DNA from: Afifella sp. IM 167
GTDB lineage: Bacteria > Pseudomonadota > Alphaproteobacteria > Rhizobiales > Afifellaceae
Assembly (NCBI RefSeq): GCF_020144925.1
Contig: NZ_NSLC01000013.1
Coordinates: 1-64,000 of the forward strand
Length of the DNA: 64,000 nucleotides
Direction of reading: 5' to 3'
Part shown: positions 17,345 to 25,920 of the stretch, in pieces
How positions within the stretch are numbered: position 1 is the stretch's first letter
Layout of the letters: every line of letters starts with the position of its first letter
The notes under the pieces: generated by a model
Databases searched by the model: none
What the model was told of the DNA's origin: nothing
Seen by the model: the letters and a program-made list of their open reading frames with translations, nothing else
Position numbers and translations under genes: made by a program

Positions 17345-17898
17345 GGGCGCGCTCCCATGCCGGCCATTCTCATGACGGTGCCGGGAGCCAGCGCTCCCTC
17401 TCGACTTCACGACGCATATGAAATCCGCCTTGCCCCATTCCGGTGGGCTTTATCGCCAAACTTGGTCCACATACCAAGAGCTTGAACGCTGAAAATTGAG
17501 GCATGCGGACCGAGAAAGCGACGCCGGGGCGCGGCCGTGGACCGCATGTGGTGCGCGGGTAGTGCCTGCAAGCTTCCGGCCCATTCTTGGCCGGCAAACA
17601 TTCCCGCAAGGATGCTTCCCCTGGCCCGCCTTCGTTCAAGGCCCTTCCGGACCCAAACCGGCTTGGCCGTCGCTCCGAATGTAGGCGCTCCGTCGGAGGG
17701 CCTCGCAGCCGGAAAGGCAACCGCATTCCATCGCCCGCCGCTGGTCGGGATCGGCGAGAAGGGATCCGCGAAACGGCCAGGTCCCGCCGCTTATCCCCGG
17801 CAGCAACGGCACGGTCGGTCCGAGGGCCGAGATCGCAAACCGTCACGCCTGCCCGGAGGCGCGCAGGCGCGTCCGGGCGGCTGTCTCTGACGAATGCC
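17345..17898. other. 554-base gene-free region
   Basis: Open frames here on either strand are arginine/proline-rich and lack protein-like composition, ribosome-binding sites or family similarity. It holds the promoter region of the diguanylate cyclase gene and, near its right end, a hairpin downstream of the cytochrome gene. I recognise no RNA gene or repeat in it. It may include decayed sequence. Confidence 0.5.
17851..17878 (-). terminator. Hairpin downstream of the cytochrome c gene
   Basis: 12-bp stem with one mismatch (GCCCGGAGGCGC with GCGCGTCCGGGC, loop GCAG) just past the stop of the minus-strand cytochrome gene. No clear U-run follows on that strand. Confidence 0.45.
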
Positions 17899-18795
17899 CT
17901 ATCGAGGCAGGCTCTGCGCGTAGGTGAGGACGCTGACCGCGTCCTCGATGGTGAAGGCCCGCAGCGAGATCATTTCGTGCCCCGGATTGCCGTTGCGGAT
18001 CTTATGCAGCACCTCCCACGGATTGCCGTTCGCCTCCGTGCCGACATGCGCGTGCGCGGTCCCCTCGCCCCAGTCCAGCGCGGTGCCGTCGTAGCCGTGG
18101 CACGCCGCACAGATATTCTGGAATATCTCCTTGCCGCGCTGGGGATCGCCCAGGGCGCGCCCGCTCGCTTTGTCGATGAGGGCATCGGCCTCGTGCTGGC
18201 CGCGGCTCAGGAAGCGGGCGAGCCAGAGCGCCTCGCCGTCTGAGATCATCGCCTCCGAATAACGGTGGCGCTCGTCGCGCAGGATGGTCGCGATCTCCTC
18301 CAGCGCCCTGCCCTCGGCCGTGCGCACGCCGCCGACGCCCGTGCGGTAGTCATCGCTGCCGTGCTGCCCGTCCGCCCCGAGATAGTCCCATCCGTGGCAG
18401 GCCGAGCAGCGCCAGGTCACGTCGCCGGCCTTCTGCGTGTTGGACGAAGGCCACCCCGGATGCGTCTCCTCCGGCGCGTCGCGGTTCAGCGCCATCCACC
18501 AATTGTCGTAGATGCGCCCGCCGATGGAGATCAGCCACGTTTCGCTCGGCTCGGCTGGCCGCCCGAAGATATAGTTGTCGTGCATGGCCTCGCTGGCATC
18601 GTGCGCGTGGCCCTCTTCCTGCGCCAGTGCCGGCTCGCCCTCGTCCTGATGCTGTTCACCGGAAGGCGTTTCATCCGCCCCCGCAAGCTCCGGCCCAAGC
18701 AACGCCGCAAGGCCGATCGCGCCGCCCGCCAGGGCGGCGGCGAGAGCCGGCCTCCACCCCGCATCGGACGGAGCGCCCTTTGTTCTCACCGTCAT
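17899..18795 (-). CDS. Di-heme c-type cytochrome
   Basis: 298 aa. An N-terminal hydrophobic segment (residues ~15-40) acts as signal peptide or anchor, then an acidic/His-rich stretch (EEGHAHDASEAMHDN). Two heme c sites are CSACH at 130-134 and CAACH at 229-233; the second domain (GKEIFQNICAACHGYDGTAL) is a standard class I cytochrome c domain, the first domain has the less usual context NWWMALNRDAP. It is a periplasmic electron carrier for an unidentified enzyme; no oxidase or dehydrogenase gene is adjacent. It is transcribed from a strikingly AT-rich promoter region, unlike any other in the window. Confidence 0.88.
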   Translation of the reverse strand: MTVRTKGAPSDAGWRPALAAALAGGAIGLAALLGPELAGADETPSGEQHQDEGEPALAQEEGHAHDASEAMHDNYIFGRPAEPSETWLISIGGRIYDNWWMALNRDAPEETHPGWPSSNTQKAGDVTWRCSACHGWDYLGADGQHGSDDYRTGVGGVRTAEGRALEEIATILRDERHRYSEAMISDGEALWLARFLSRGQHEADALIDKASGRALGDPQRGKEIFQNICAACHGYDGTALDWGEGTAHAHVGTEANGNPWEVLHKIRNGNPGHEMISLRAFTIEDAVSVLTYAQSLPR

Positions 18796-18837
18796 GTCTA
18801 AGCCCCCCTAGACTTGGCCATTGCGGCCTTTTGACAC

Positions 18838-18866
18838 TATTGAGACAAAAATATTTCATATGTCAA
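18838..18866 (-). promoter_or_regulatory. Sigma70-like promoter of the cytochrome gene in an AT-rich island
   Basis: On the minus strand a perfect -35 TTGACA (plus positions 18861-18866) is followed after 17 bases by TCAATA (18838-18843), about 45 bases before the cytochrome start. It sits in a 120-base stretch (18831-18950) in which I counted 27 G or C. Nearby are a perfect palindrome AATAATATTATT (18865-18876) and an inverted repeat TTAAC-CT-GTTAA (18881-18892), candidate regulator sites. Confidence 0.6.
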
Positions 18867-19000
18867 TAATATTATTATCATTAACCTGTTAATATTCAAT
18901 ATTACTTCACTAAACACTGTGTATTATCAAGTATAAGTATGAAATACCTAGCGATCGCACTTCGGAGCACCGCGGTCCAAAGCCAACGCAGATACGAAAA

Positions 19001-19023
19001 AGCCCGGCCGCAGGGGCCGGGCT
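19001..19023 (-). terminator. Terminator of the pnt operon
   Basis: 9-bp stem (AGCCCGGCC with GGCCGGGCT, 5-base loop) 27 bases past the pntB stop, followed on the minus strand by a run of T (plus AAAA at 18997-19000). A typical rho-independent terminator. Confidence 0.85.
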
Positions 19024-19050
19024 CGTGATCTCGAAAGGGTGCAGCCCGTT

Positions 19051-20448
19051 CTAGTCGAGCGACTTGACGATCTCTTCGGTCATCTTCTTGGCATCGCCGA
19101 AGAGCATCATCGTCTTGTCGAGGAAGAACAGCTCGTTCTGGATGCCGGCATAGCCGGACGACATGGAGCGCTTCACGAAGAGCACCGTGCCGGCCTTGTC
19201 GACGTCCAGGATCGGCATGCCGTAGATCGGCGACTGCGGATCGTCGCGCGCCGCCGGATTGGTCACGTCGTTGGCCCCGATGACATAGGCGACGTCGGCC
19301 TGCGCGAACTCAGAGTTGATGTCCTCCAGCTCGAAGACCTCGTCATAGGGCACGTTCGCCTCGGCCAGGAGCACGTTCATGTGCCCCGGCATGCGTCCCG
19401 CCACCGGGTGGATGGCGTACTTCACTTCGACGCCGTTCTTCTTCAGCATGTTGGCCATCTCGTGCAGCGCATGCTGCGCCTGCGCCACGGCCATGCCGTA
19501 GCCCGGCACGATGATGACCTTGGAGGCGTTCTTCATCAGGAAGGCCGCATCCTCGGCTGAGCCCTGCTTCACCGGCCGGTCGTCGTCGCCGCCCGCCGCT
19601 GCCGTCGTCTCGCCGCCGAAGCCGCCGAGGATGACGGAGATGAAGGACCGGTTCATCCCCTTGCACATGATGTAGGAGAGGATGGCGCCCGAGGAGCCGA
19701 CCAACGCGCCCGTGATGATGAGCGCGGTATTGCCCAGCGTGAAGCCGATGCCCGCCGCCGCCCAGCCCGAATAGGAGTTGAGCATCGACACCACCACCGG
19801 CATGTCGGCGCCGCCGATCGGGACGATAATGAGAACGCCGAGCGCCAGACTGACCAGCGTGATCAGCCAGAAGGCGGCATGCGCCTCGCTCGCCGTGAAC
19901 ACGATGATGAGGATGAGGAGAGCCGCGGCAAGGCCGATATTGATGGCATGCCGGGCCGGCAGCATGATCGGCTTGCCGCTCATGCGCCCGTCGAGTTTCA
20001 GGAAGGCGATGATCGAACCGGTAAAGGTCACCGCGCCGATCGCCACGCCGAGCGACATCTCGATGAGGCTCGCCCCGTGGATATCGCTGACGGTGCCGAT
20101 CCCGAAGGCTTCCGGCGCATAGAGCGCCGCTGCCGCCACGAGAACGGCGGCCAGGCCCACCAGCGAATGGAAGGCGGCGACGAGCTGCGGCATCGCCGTC
20201 ATGGCGATGCGCTTGGCGATCAACGCGCCGATGCCGCCACCAATACCGATGGCGAGAATGATCAGGCCCCAGGAGCCGAAGCCGGAAGGCGGATGCCCGA
20301 TCAGCGTCGTCAGCACGGCGATGACCATGCCGGCCATGCCGAACTGGTTGCCCTGGCGGCTCGTTTCGGGATGCGAAAGCCCCCTCAGCGCCAGAATGAA
20401 CAGGACGCCGGAGACGAGATAGAGAAAGGCGGTGAGGCTGGCCGACAT
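19051..20448 (-). CDS. pntB: NAD(P) transhydrogenase subunit beta
   Basis: 465 aa. Beta subunit of the proton-translocating transhydrogenase in the inner membrane, which uses the proton gradient to make NADPH from NADH. The N-terminal ~280 residues are membrane helices (GNQFGMAGMVIAVLTTLIG onward); the C-terminal domain III binds NADP(H), with VPGYGMAVAQAQHAL and GANDVTNPAARDDPQSPIYG. It follows pntAB by 60 bases and ends at a strong terminator. Confidence 0.98.
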   Translation of the reverse strand: MSASLTAFLYLVSGVLFILALRGLSHPETSRQGNQFGMAGMVIAVLTTLIGHPPSGFGSWGLIILAIGIGGGIGALIAKRIAMTAMPQLVAAFHSLVGLAAVLVAAAALYAPEAFGIGTVSDIHGASLIEMSLGVAIGAVTFTGSIIAFLKLDGRMSGKPIMLPARHAINIGLAAALLILIIVFTASEAHAAFWLITLVSLALGVLIIVPIGGADMPVVVSMLNSYSGWAAAGIGFTLGNTALIITGALVGSSGAILSYIMCKGMNRSFISVILGGFGGETTAAAGGDDDRPVKQGSAEDAAFLMKNASKVIIVPGYGMAVAQAQHALHEMANMLKKNGVEVKYAIHPVAGRMPGHMNVLLAEANVPYDEVFELEDINSEFAQADVAYVIGANDVTNPAARDDPQSPIYGMPILDVDKAGTVLFVKRSMSSGYAGIQNELFFLDKTMMLFGDAKKMTEEIVKSLD

Positions 20449-20508
20449 CAGACGCGCGCCCCCTCAGCAGCGGCCGCAGCCGCTGCGCTGTTCGGCAGAA
20501 GGCTCATC

Positions 20509-20955
20509 CTATTTCTCTTTCCGCTTGTACATCGACAGCATGCGATGCGTGACGAGGAAGCCGCCGAAGATGTTGATGCTGGCAAGGATGACCGCGAAGA
20601 AGCCGAACCAGCGCGCAACGCCGGTTCCCTCGCCCACGAGATCGACGCCGACGGCAAGGAGCGCGCCGACGATGATGACCGAGGAGATCGCGTTCGTCAC
20701 CGACATCAGCGGCGTGTGCAGCGCCGGCGTCACCGACCAGACGACATAGTAGCCGACGAAGATCGCCAGCACGAAGATCGACAGGCGGAAGACGAAGGGA
20801 TCGATCACGCCGCCGGAGGCCGCATGGGCGACGGCGCCCGCGGCATCGCCGCCCTCGCCGCCGAGCGCGTTGAGGGCCTGTGAGGCCGCTTCCCTGGCCG
20901 CCTCGGCGGCGGAGCGCGCCTGCTCGACGGCCTGTCTGACGGTTTCGTCCGCCAT
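20509..20955 (-). CDS. pntAB: NAD(P) transhydrogenase subunit alpha, membrane part
   Basis: 148 aa, the separate alpha-2 subunit found when alpha is split in two genes, as in many alphaproteobacteria. A helical Ala/Glu-rich N-terminus is followed by membrane helices ([20 protein letters not shown], then [19 protein letters not shown] and [20 protein letters not shown]). The start at 20955 gives MADETVRQ and lies one base after the stop of pntAA. It forms the proton channel with PntB. Confidence 0.96.
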   Translation of the reverse strand: MADETVRQAVEQARSAAEAAREAASQALNALGGEGGDAAGAVAHAASGGVIDPFVFRLSIFVLAIFVGYYVVWSVTPALHTPLMSVTNAISSVIIVGALLAVGVDLVGEGTGVARWFGFFAVILASINIFGGFLVTHRMLSMYKRKEK

Positions 20956-20956
20956 C

Positions 20957-22123
20957 TTATGCTCCCTTTTCCTCTGCGGGCGTTTCGGCCGGAGCCGGCG
21001 CGCCGCCAAACTGCGGGTGCGCCAGGGCACCGCCATGGGTGAGAAGCGTCGCCGCCACGATCTGGTCTTCGCGGTTCGGCTTGAAGCTCTTCGTCTCCTT
21101 GTCGATCATCGGCTCGACGAAGGCGTAGATGTTGCGGGCAAGCAGCGCCGATGCGGATGCCGCGATCTGGCCGGCCATGTTGACGATGCCGATCAGGGTG
21201 ACGTTGTCCTTCACCACCGAGGTGTCGGCTTCCACGCCCTCCACGTTGCCGCCGCGCTCCACCGCGAGGTCGACGACGACGGAGCCGTCCTTCATCGACT
21301 TCACCATCTCCGCATCGACGAGCTTCGGCGCCGGCCGGCCGGGGATCAGGGCCGTGGTAATGACGATGTCCTGCTTGGCGATGTGCTCGCGCACCAGATC
21401 GGCCTGCTTGGCCCGGTACTCCGCCGACATTTCCTTGGCGTAGCCGCCGGCCGTCTCGGCCGCCTTGAACTCTTCGTCCTCGACGGCGACGAACTTGCCG
21501 CCGAGCGACTCGACCTGCTCCTTCGCCGCGGGCCGGACGTCGGTCGCGGTGACGACGGCGCCGAGACGCTTGGCCGTCGCGATCGCCTGCAGGCCGGCCA
21601 CGCCGGCGCCCATGACGAAGACGCGGGCGGCCGGCACGGTACCGGCGGCGGTCATCATCATTGGGAAGGCGCGTCCATAGGCCTCCGCGGCCTCGATCAC
21701 GGCGCGGTAGCCGGCAAGGTTCGCCTGCGAGGAAAGCACGTCCATCGACTGCGCGCGGGTGATGCGCGGGATGAGCTCCAGCGAGAAAGCCGAAAGGCCC
21801 GCATCGGCGAGCTTCTTCAGCTCGTCCTCGTTGCCGTAGGGATCCATGAGCGCCACGACGGCAGCCCCGCTCGGCACGCCGCTGAGATCTTCCGGCCGGC
21901 GCACGGCCAGCACGATATCGGCGCCGTTCAGCGCAGCCTCGCGGTTCGCCGAAATTTCGGCGCCGGCTTCCTTATAGGCTTCGTCGGAGATGGAAGAGCG
22001 CGCGCCCGCGCCCGATTCCACGGCGACCTGTGCGCCGAGGCCGGAGAATTTCTTTACCGTTTCGGGAGTTGCCGCGACCCGCGGTTCATCTCCCCTCGGC
22101 TCCTTGAGGACTGCGATACGCAT
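20957..22123 (-). CDS. pntAA: NAD(P) transhydrogenase subunit alpha, NAD-binding part
   Basis: 388 aa alpha-1 subunit, domain I of the transhydrogenase in the cytoplasm. It starts with the conserved [17 protein letters not shown] and has the dinucleotide fold [21 protein letters not shown] and the alanine-dehydrogenase-like region. It lacks the C-terminal membrane part, which is encoded by the next gene one base away. First of the three pnt genes, 15 bases after the COX4 gene, so expression is probably joint. Confidence 0.97.
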   Translation of the reverse strand: MRIAVLKEPRGDEPRVAATPETVKKFSGLGAQVAVESGAGARSSISDEAYKEAGAEISANREAALNGADIVLAVRRPEDLSGVPSGAAVVALMDPYGNEDELKKLADAGLSAFSLELIPRITRAQSMDVLSSQANLAGYRAVIEAAEAYGRAFPMMMTAAGTVPAARVFVMGAGVAGLQAIATAKRLGAVVTATDVRPAAKEQVESLGGKFVAVEDEEFKAAETAGGYAKEMSAEYRAKQADLVREHIAKQDIVITTALIPGRPAPKLVDAEMVKSMKDGSVVVDLAVERGGNVEGVEADTSVVKDNVTLIGIVNMAGQIAASASALLARNIYAFVEPMIDKETKSFKPNREDQIVAATLLTHGGALAHPQFGGAPAPAETPAEEKGA

Positions 22124-22138
22124 TTTGTGGGTGCCTGC

Positions 22139-22423
22139 TCAGACGGCAATCAGGAAGAAGAGGAGCGTCACGGCGAAAGAAAAGATCGCCGGCTTCCAGT
22201 TGCCGCGCATGAAAAGGCCCATCATGAGCGTCGTCAGCGTCAGCGCCAGGGCGATCGAGCCGAGCCACAGAGCGCCGGCAAGCCCGAAGATCGCGATGAT
22301 CATGACGATCGACACCACATGGATGATGCCGAGAATGGTGAGCGACAGGAAGGTGTCGTAAGTCTTTTCGTGCTGCTCGAAATCGGTTGCAGCACCTTCC
22401 AGGGTGGTCGCCTTTTCAGCCAT
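22139..22423 (-). CDS. aa3-type cytochrome c oxidase subunit IV (COX4_pro_2)
   Basis: 94 aa. A short N-terminal segment with FEQHEKTYDTFLSLTILG, the hallmark of the bacterial aa3 oxidase subunit IV family, precedes two or three hydrophobic helices. The family binds the aa3-type terminal oxidase in the inner membrane. The ATG at 22423 gives MAEKATTLEG; an upstream TTG would add one residue. Location directly before pntAA is common in Hyphomicrobiales and hints at a shared bioenergetic role. Confidence 0.85.
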   Translation of the reverse strand: MAEKATTLEGAATDFEQHEKTYDTFLSLTILGIIHVVSIVMIIAIFGLAGALWLGSIALALTLTTLMMGLFMRGNWKPAIFSFAVTLLFFLIAV

Positions 22424-22516
22424 CAATCAAGCCCTTGCGTCTATTGGCGGGACGTCTTGGTCGCGCCTTTACCACGCCGGTTCCAATGAGGGCAACGCCA
22501 CCCCGGCCCCGAAATG

Positions 22517-22547
22517 CCGCATGCGGCCCGAAAATGGCCGCATGCGG
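22517..22547 (-). terminator. Hairpin downstream of the Omp10-like gene
   Basis: Perfect 12-bp stem (CCGCATGCGGCC with GGCCGCATGCGG, 7-base loop) 18 bases past the stop of the lipoprotein gene on the minus strand. Only a weak T content follows. It separates this gene from the COX4-pnt unit. Confidence 0.55.
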
Positions 22548-22564
22548 AAGGGCTGTGCGGGGGC

Positions 22565-22921
22565 TCAGCCGACCCGGTTGAGGGTAAAGGAGGCGCCGGG
22601 CTGGCTGCAGCTCATGCTGGAAGGCGTGACCAGCGTGCATGTCGCCGCGCGCTGCTGGTTGGTGGCGATCGAATACCAGCTGATTTCCACGGTCGAGGGG
22701 CCGGTCATCTGATAGCTGCCGTTGGCGAGCTGCGCCCCGGTCTGCGCGTCGGCCGTGGTCATGGAGCCGCGGCGGAAGGTCGAGACGAAGACGCCGTCGC
22801 TGGAAGCCCAGCGGCCTTCCACGGGCGAAGCGATCTCTCTCCCGCCTCCGCCGGTCTGGCAGCCGGCAAGGAATGCGGTTCCGGCGAGGAGGGCGGCGGC
22901 GACGATCTTTCCTGACTTCAC
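22565..22921 (-). CDS. omp10: Omp10-like outer-membrane lipoprotein
   Basis: 118 aa with a lipoprotein signal peptide ending at the lipobox FLAGC (Cys about residue 21). The mature part (GRWASSDGVFVSTFRRGSM, then TVEISWYSI and the C-terminal FTLNR) follows the order of conserved segments of Brucella Omp10, a surface lipoprotein needed for full fitness. Two further cysteines (ATCTLVTPSSMSCSQ) probably pair, as in Omp10. Single gene bounded by a hairpin. Confidence 0.8.
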   Translation of the reverse strand: MKSGKIVAAALLAGTAFLAGCQTGGGGREIASPVEGRWASSDGVFVSTFRRGSMTTADAQTGAQLANGSYQMTGPSTVEISWYSIATNQQRAATCTLVTPSSMSCSQPGASFTLNRVG

Positions 22922-22955
22922 AATGAGTCTCCGGTTTCAAATACGCGTTGCTGCA

Positions 22956-24410
22956 TTAATGCCGCTTGTCGCGATTCGATCCGAATTCTTGCGCGGGCAG
23001 TCCCGCGGCCTTGATCGCGCTCGCCTGCCGCTCCGCCACCTGCTGATAGTCGAACCCCTCGATCTCCTCGTTGAACAGGCGATAGAAGTTCATCTCGGCC
23101 CGCAGATGCAGGAAGACGCCGCCGAGCCCGATCGCCGCACGATCCATGAAAACGAATTCGCGCGGCACCGTCACCGGCCCCTTTTCCTTCAGCGCCTGAT
23201 GCACGCGGTAGGCCTCGCCCCGCCCGTACTGCGCCGGAGAGACTCCGTCGGCGATTGCCCGCACCCGGTCCTCTAGGAGCGGGCCGTAGATGAAGCGCGC
23301 CCAGATGTTGAGGATGTCGATCAGCTCGTTGGAAAGGCCCCGGAAGCCCCAGGTCTCATAGGCGGCGACGATGCGCGCCCGGTCGTCTTCCTGCAGGCCG
23401 CGATAAAGCTCGATCACCCCCTCCACGAAACCCGGCGGGAAGATGCGCACGCAGCCGTAATCGAGAAGGTTGATGCCGCCCGGCCGGCCGTCTTCCTCGA
23501 AGACGGTGTAGTTGCCGAGATGCGGATCGCCATGGATGACGGCGAAATGGCTGAACGGGTGCCACCACGCCCGGAACATCGCCGAGGCGATGAAATTGCG
23601 CTCCTCCAGCGAATGGTCCTTGTAGGCAAGAAGCCGCTCGCCCTGAAGCCAGTTCATGGTGAGCAGGCGCCGCGTGGAAAGCTCCGGCCTGAGCTCGGGG
23701 ACCCGCACCCGCGGTTCATCGGCGAGGATCGCGCCATAGAGTGCCATATGCCCGGCCTCGCGCTCGTAATCGAGCTCCTCGCGCACCCTTGCGGCGATCT
23801 CCTCGGCCATTTCGCGCGTGTCGATCGCCGGATCCATGCGCCGGTGCAGCGCGAAGATCATCCCGAGCTGCCCGAGATCGGCCTCCACCGCGCTCGCCAT
23901 CTCCGGATATTGCAGCTTGCAGGCAAGCAGCGTGCCGTCCTCGGCCCTTGCCCGGTGCACCTGGCCGAGCGAGGCGGCCGCGGCCGGCTCGTGCTCGAAT
24001 TCGGCGAAGCGCTTCTGCCAGCCGGCGCCGAGCTCGGCGGTCATGCGCCGCTTGACGAAGGCCCAGCCCATCGGCGGCGCATCCGACTGCAGCTGCGCCA
24101 GTTCGGCGGTGTATTCGGGCGGCAGCACGTCGGGGATGGTGGCAAGAAGCTGCGCCACCTTCATGATCGGGCCCTTCAGGCCGCCGAGGGCGCGCGCGAG
24201 ATCGGCCGCGTTGCGGCTTCGGTCGATCTCCACGCCGAAGGCGCGCGAGCCGATCATCTTGGCGGCGATGCCACCGACGCCGGCGCCGACGCGCGCATAG
24301 CGCGCCGCACGGCCGGAAAAGCGGTTGCGCTCCTCGTCCCGGTCCCGCACGGGCTCGCTTGCGCGAATGCGCGGATCGTTCGGGGTGTCGCGCGGCGGAT
24401 CAGCAGGCAT
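22956..24410 (-). CDS. ABC1/UbiB-family atypical kinase
   Basis: 484 aa from ATG 24410; an in-frame GTG at 24434 would add 8 residues. Protein-kinase-like ADCK/UbiB fold: a KVAQ version of the N-terminal KxGQ motif (LKGPIMKVAQLLA), the alanine-rich nucleotide loop AAAASLGQVHRA, the lysine in ACKLQYP, the catalytic region HGDPHLGNYTV and the metal motif LLDYGC (in place of DFG). UbiB proteins support ubiquinone synthesis or lipid handling as ATPases. It is not near other ubi genes here, so it may be a paralogue of the main UbiB. Confidence 0.88.
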   Translation of the reverse strand: MPADPPRDTPNDPRIRASEPVRDRDEERNRFSGRAARYARVGAGVGGIAAKMIGSRAFGVEIDRSRNAADLARALGGLKGPIMKVAQLLATIPDVLPPEYTAELAQLQSDAPPMGWAFVKRRMTAELGAGWQKRFAEFEHEPAAAASLGQVHRARAEDGTLLACKLQYPEMASAVEADLGQLGMIFALHRRMDPAIDTREMAEEIAARVREELDYEREAGHMALYGAILADEPRVRVPELRPELSTRRLLTMNWLQGERLLAYKDHSLEERNFIASAMFRAWWHPFSHFAVIHGDPHLGNYTVFEEDGRPGGINLLDYGCVRIFPPGFVEGVIELYRGLQEDDRARIVAAYETWGFRGLSNELIDILNIWARFIYGPLLEDRVRAIADGVSPAQYGRGEAYRVHQALKEKGPVTVPREFVFMDRAAIGLGGVFLHLRAEMNFYRLFNEEIEGFDYQQVAERQASAIKAAGLPAQEFGSNRDKRH

Positions 24411-24481
24411 GTTCGAATTCCGGTTGTCTGGCACCGCCTAGATAGGGCGCCCGGCCGCCGGCTTCACCTGCCGATTGTCTC

Positions 24482-25228
24482 TCAGCCGAAGCTCTTGGAC
24501 AGAACGAAGGAAAGCACGAAGCCGAAAGCGGTGATGACGCCGGCATAATCGTGGTCTTCCGCGAAGGCTTCCGGGATCATCGTGTCGACCAGCATCGCCA
24601 GGATCGCCCCCGCGCCAACCGCGCTCGCGATGGCGAGCCAGATCGGGGAAAGATGCGAGAAGAGCCCGTAGCCGGCGATGGCGGCGATCCCCGTCACGCA
24701 GACGAGCCCGCCCCAGATCGCAAAGATGCGGCCGGCCGAATGCCCGGCGCTCCGCATCGAGGAGGCGCCCGACAGACCTTCGGGAAGGTTCGACAGGAAG
24801 ACGGCGATGACGGTGACGATGCTGACCGTGCCGCCTTCCAGCATGCCGAGCCCGATGACGATGGATTCGGGAATGCCGTCCATCAGCGCGCCGACGGCGA
24901 GCGCCGCGCCCTGGCTCTCCTCGGCGGCGGCGGCCCTGCGCGTATCGCGGCCGCGCTGACGGGCGCCGACGGCGGAGAGAAGACGGTTGGCCAGCGTGAA
25001 GAAGACGGCGCCCGCCATGAAGCCGGCGGCGACATGCAGGACGCCCGCCCGCTGAAAGGCCTCGTCGAGAAGCTCGAAGGCGAGCGCGGAAATGAGGACG
25101 CCGGCGCCGAAGGCGAGCGCCCCGGCGATGAGGCGCTGGGGAAGGCGAAGGAAATAGCCCGCCAGCGCGCCGAGGAGGAGGCCGCTGCCGGCAGCAGCGC
25201 CCCATAAGCCGGCAAAGAGCAAGGTCAT
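24482..25228 (-). CDS. ZIP-family metal transporter
   Basis: 248 aa, eight predicted membrane helices. Helix 4 carries the ZIP metal-site sequence [11 protein letters not shown] and helix 5 SNLPEGLSG, in place of the more common HNxPEG and HEIPHE forms. A variable loop ([15 protein letters not shown]) follows helix 3. The family moves zinc, iron or manganese into the cytoplasm. The altered His residues leave the metal uncertain. It lies 72 bases downstream of the ABC1 gene's start, on the same strand and transcribed toward it. Confidence 0.82.
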   Translation of the reverse strand: MTLLFAGLWGAAAGSGLLLGALAGYFLRLPQRLIAGALAFGAGVLISALAFELLDEAFQRAGVLHVAAGFMAGAVFFTLANRLLSAVGARQRGRDTRRAAAAEESQGAALAVGALMDGIPESIVIGLGMLEGGTVSIVTVIAVFLSNLPEGLSGASSMRSAGHSAGRIFAIWGGLVCVTGIAAIAGYGLFSHLSPIWLAIASAVGAGAILAMLVDTMIPEAFAEDHDYAGVITAFGFVLSFVLSKSFG

Positions 25229-25286
25229 CGCAAAGGCGGGGACGGAAAAGCCATCGCCGAGGACTGGCGCAAACGGCGCGCCCGCG

Positions 25287-25520
25287 CAAGCGCGGCCCGC
25301 CGCCCGCGGCGGGATCGGCCTCAGCGCGACCTTTTTGGCGGCGCCCTATGTGGCGCGGGGCGATCTCGTACCGGTGCTGTCCGACTTCGCCGTTGAGCGG
25401 CACAAAATCACCGCGCTCTGGCCGGAAAGCCGCCGTGCCAATCCGGCCGTGCGCGCCTTCCTGACCCGCTTGCAAGAGGTTTTCCAGGAACGGATGAAAG
25501 CAGCCGGCGCATCGCTCTGA
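25287..25520 (+). pseudogene. 3' remnant of a LysR-type regulator gene
   Basis: The plus-strand frame ending at the TGA 25518-25520 encodes the end of a LysR effector domain: [19 protein letters not shown], then [20 protein letters not shown] and a final [15 protein letters not shown] helix. This pattern of strand, exposed loop and C-terminal helix is usual for the last ~70 residues of LysR proteins. No start codon, helix-turn-helix or dimer helix precedes it; upstream the frame runs straight into the ZIP gene region on the other strand. It looks like a deletion that removed most of the gene. Confidence 0.65.
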
Positions 25521-25622
25521 GCGCGCCGCAGGTCGCACCGGCTGAAGCTGTCATGCCCGGCAGAGGCACCTCTCAAGAGGTACCCCGGCAGGCGCCTCCA
25601 GACGCCATCCCAAAAAAGCGAA

Positions 25623-25645
25623 AGGGCCGCCAGATTGGCGGCCCT
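25623..25645 (-). terminator. Strong terminator of the 24-codon ORF unit
   Basis: 9-bp stem (AGGGCCGCC with GGCGGCCCT, 5-base loop) followed on the minus strand by TTCGCTTTTTT (T6 = plus 25612-25617). It closes a short transcription unit that begins near 25803. The rest of 25521-25920 holds no larger gene. Confidence 0.8.
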
Positions 25646-25698
25646 CCGCGAGAAGCGGGCGGTTGAATGCCCTTTTTGAATCAATCGATTCACGCGTC

Positions 25699-25773
25699 TC
25701 ACGAAACCGGCAGAGGCTGCCCCACCGTCACGTGATCGGCAGGCAATTCCCGCCATCCATTCTCACTCGACAC
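25699..25773 (-). CDS. 24-codon small ORF with perfect anti-16S ribosome-binding site
   Basis: GTG start at 25773 preceded by AAGGAGGTGATCC (plus 25775-25787), complementary over 13 bases to the 3' end of 16S rRNA, with 7 bases between GGAGG and the GTG. The frame encodes MSSENGWRELPADHVTVGQP ending LPVS and a TGA. It has no signal peptide or membrane helix. An inverted repeat (25789-25809) at the likely transcript start and a terminator (25623-25645) bound it. Such an RBS is very unlikely by chance, so translation is likely. The product could be a microprotein or a regulatory leader; the transcript could also act as an sRNA. Confidence 0.5.
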   Translation of the reverse strand: MSSENGWRELPADHVTVGQPLPVS

Positions 25774-25788
25774 TGGATCACCTCCTTT

Positions 25789-25809
25789 CGAATTGTTGAT
25801 AACGATTCG
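25789..25809. promoter_or_regulatory. Inverted repeat at the start of the small-ORF transcript
   Basis: CGAATTGTT-GAT-AACGATTCG is a 9-bp inverted repeat with one mismatch, which is a G-U pair in RNA. It lies just upstream of the Shine-Dalgarno on the minus strand. A weak promoter (TTGATT, 17 bases, AAAATT; plus 25810-25838) places the transcript start inside it, so it could be an operator or a 5' hairpin. Confidence 0.4.
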
Positions 25810-25920
25810 AATTTTGGAGCCTGTCGGACGAAAATCAAGCACAAAAATCGGCCGCGCCAAAAAATGCGCCACGGCCCGCGCCGACGCTGCGTCAACAGGC
25901 GCGTCAGGCACCCGATACGC

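Noticed and set aside
17411-17898. Possible genes or RNA gene in the gap before the cytochrome gene
   Set aside because: Open frames are Arg/Pro-rich without RBS or similarity, and I found no tmRNA, RNase P or 6S signatures.
25775-25790. Possible fragment of a 16S rRNA 3' end on the plus strand
   Set aside because: Only about 15 bases match and the flanking sequence does not; it is better explained as a Shine-Dalgarno on the minus strand.
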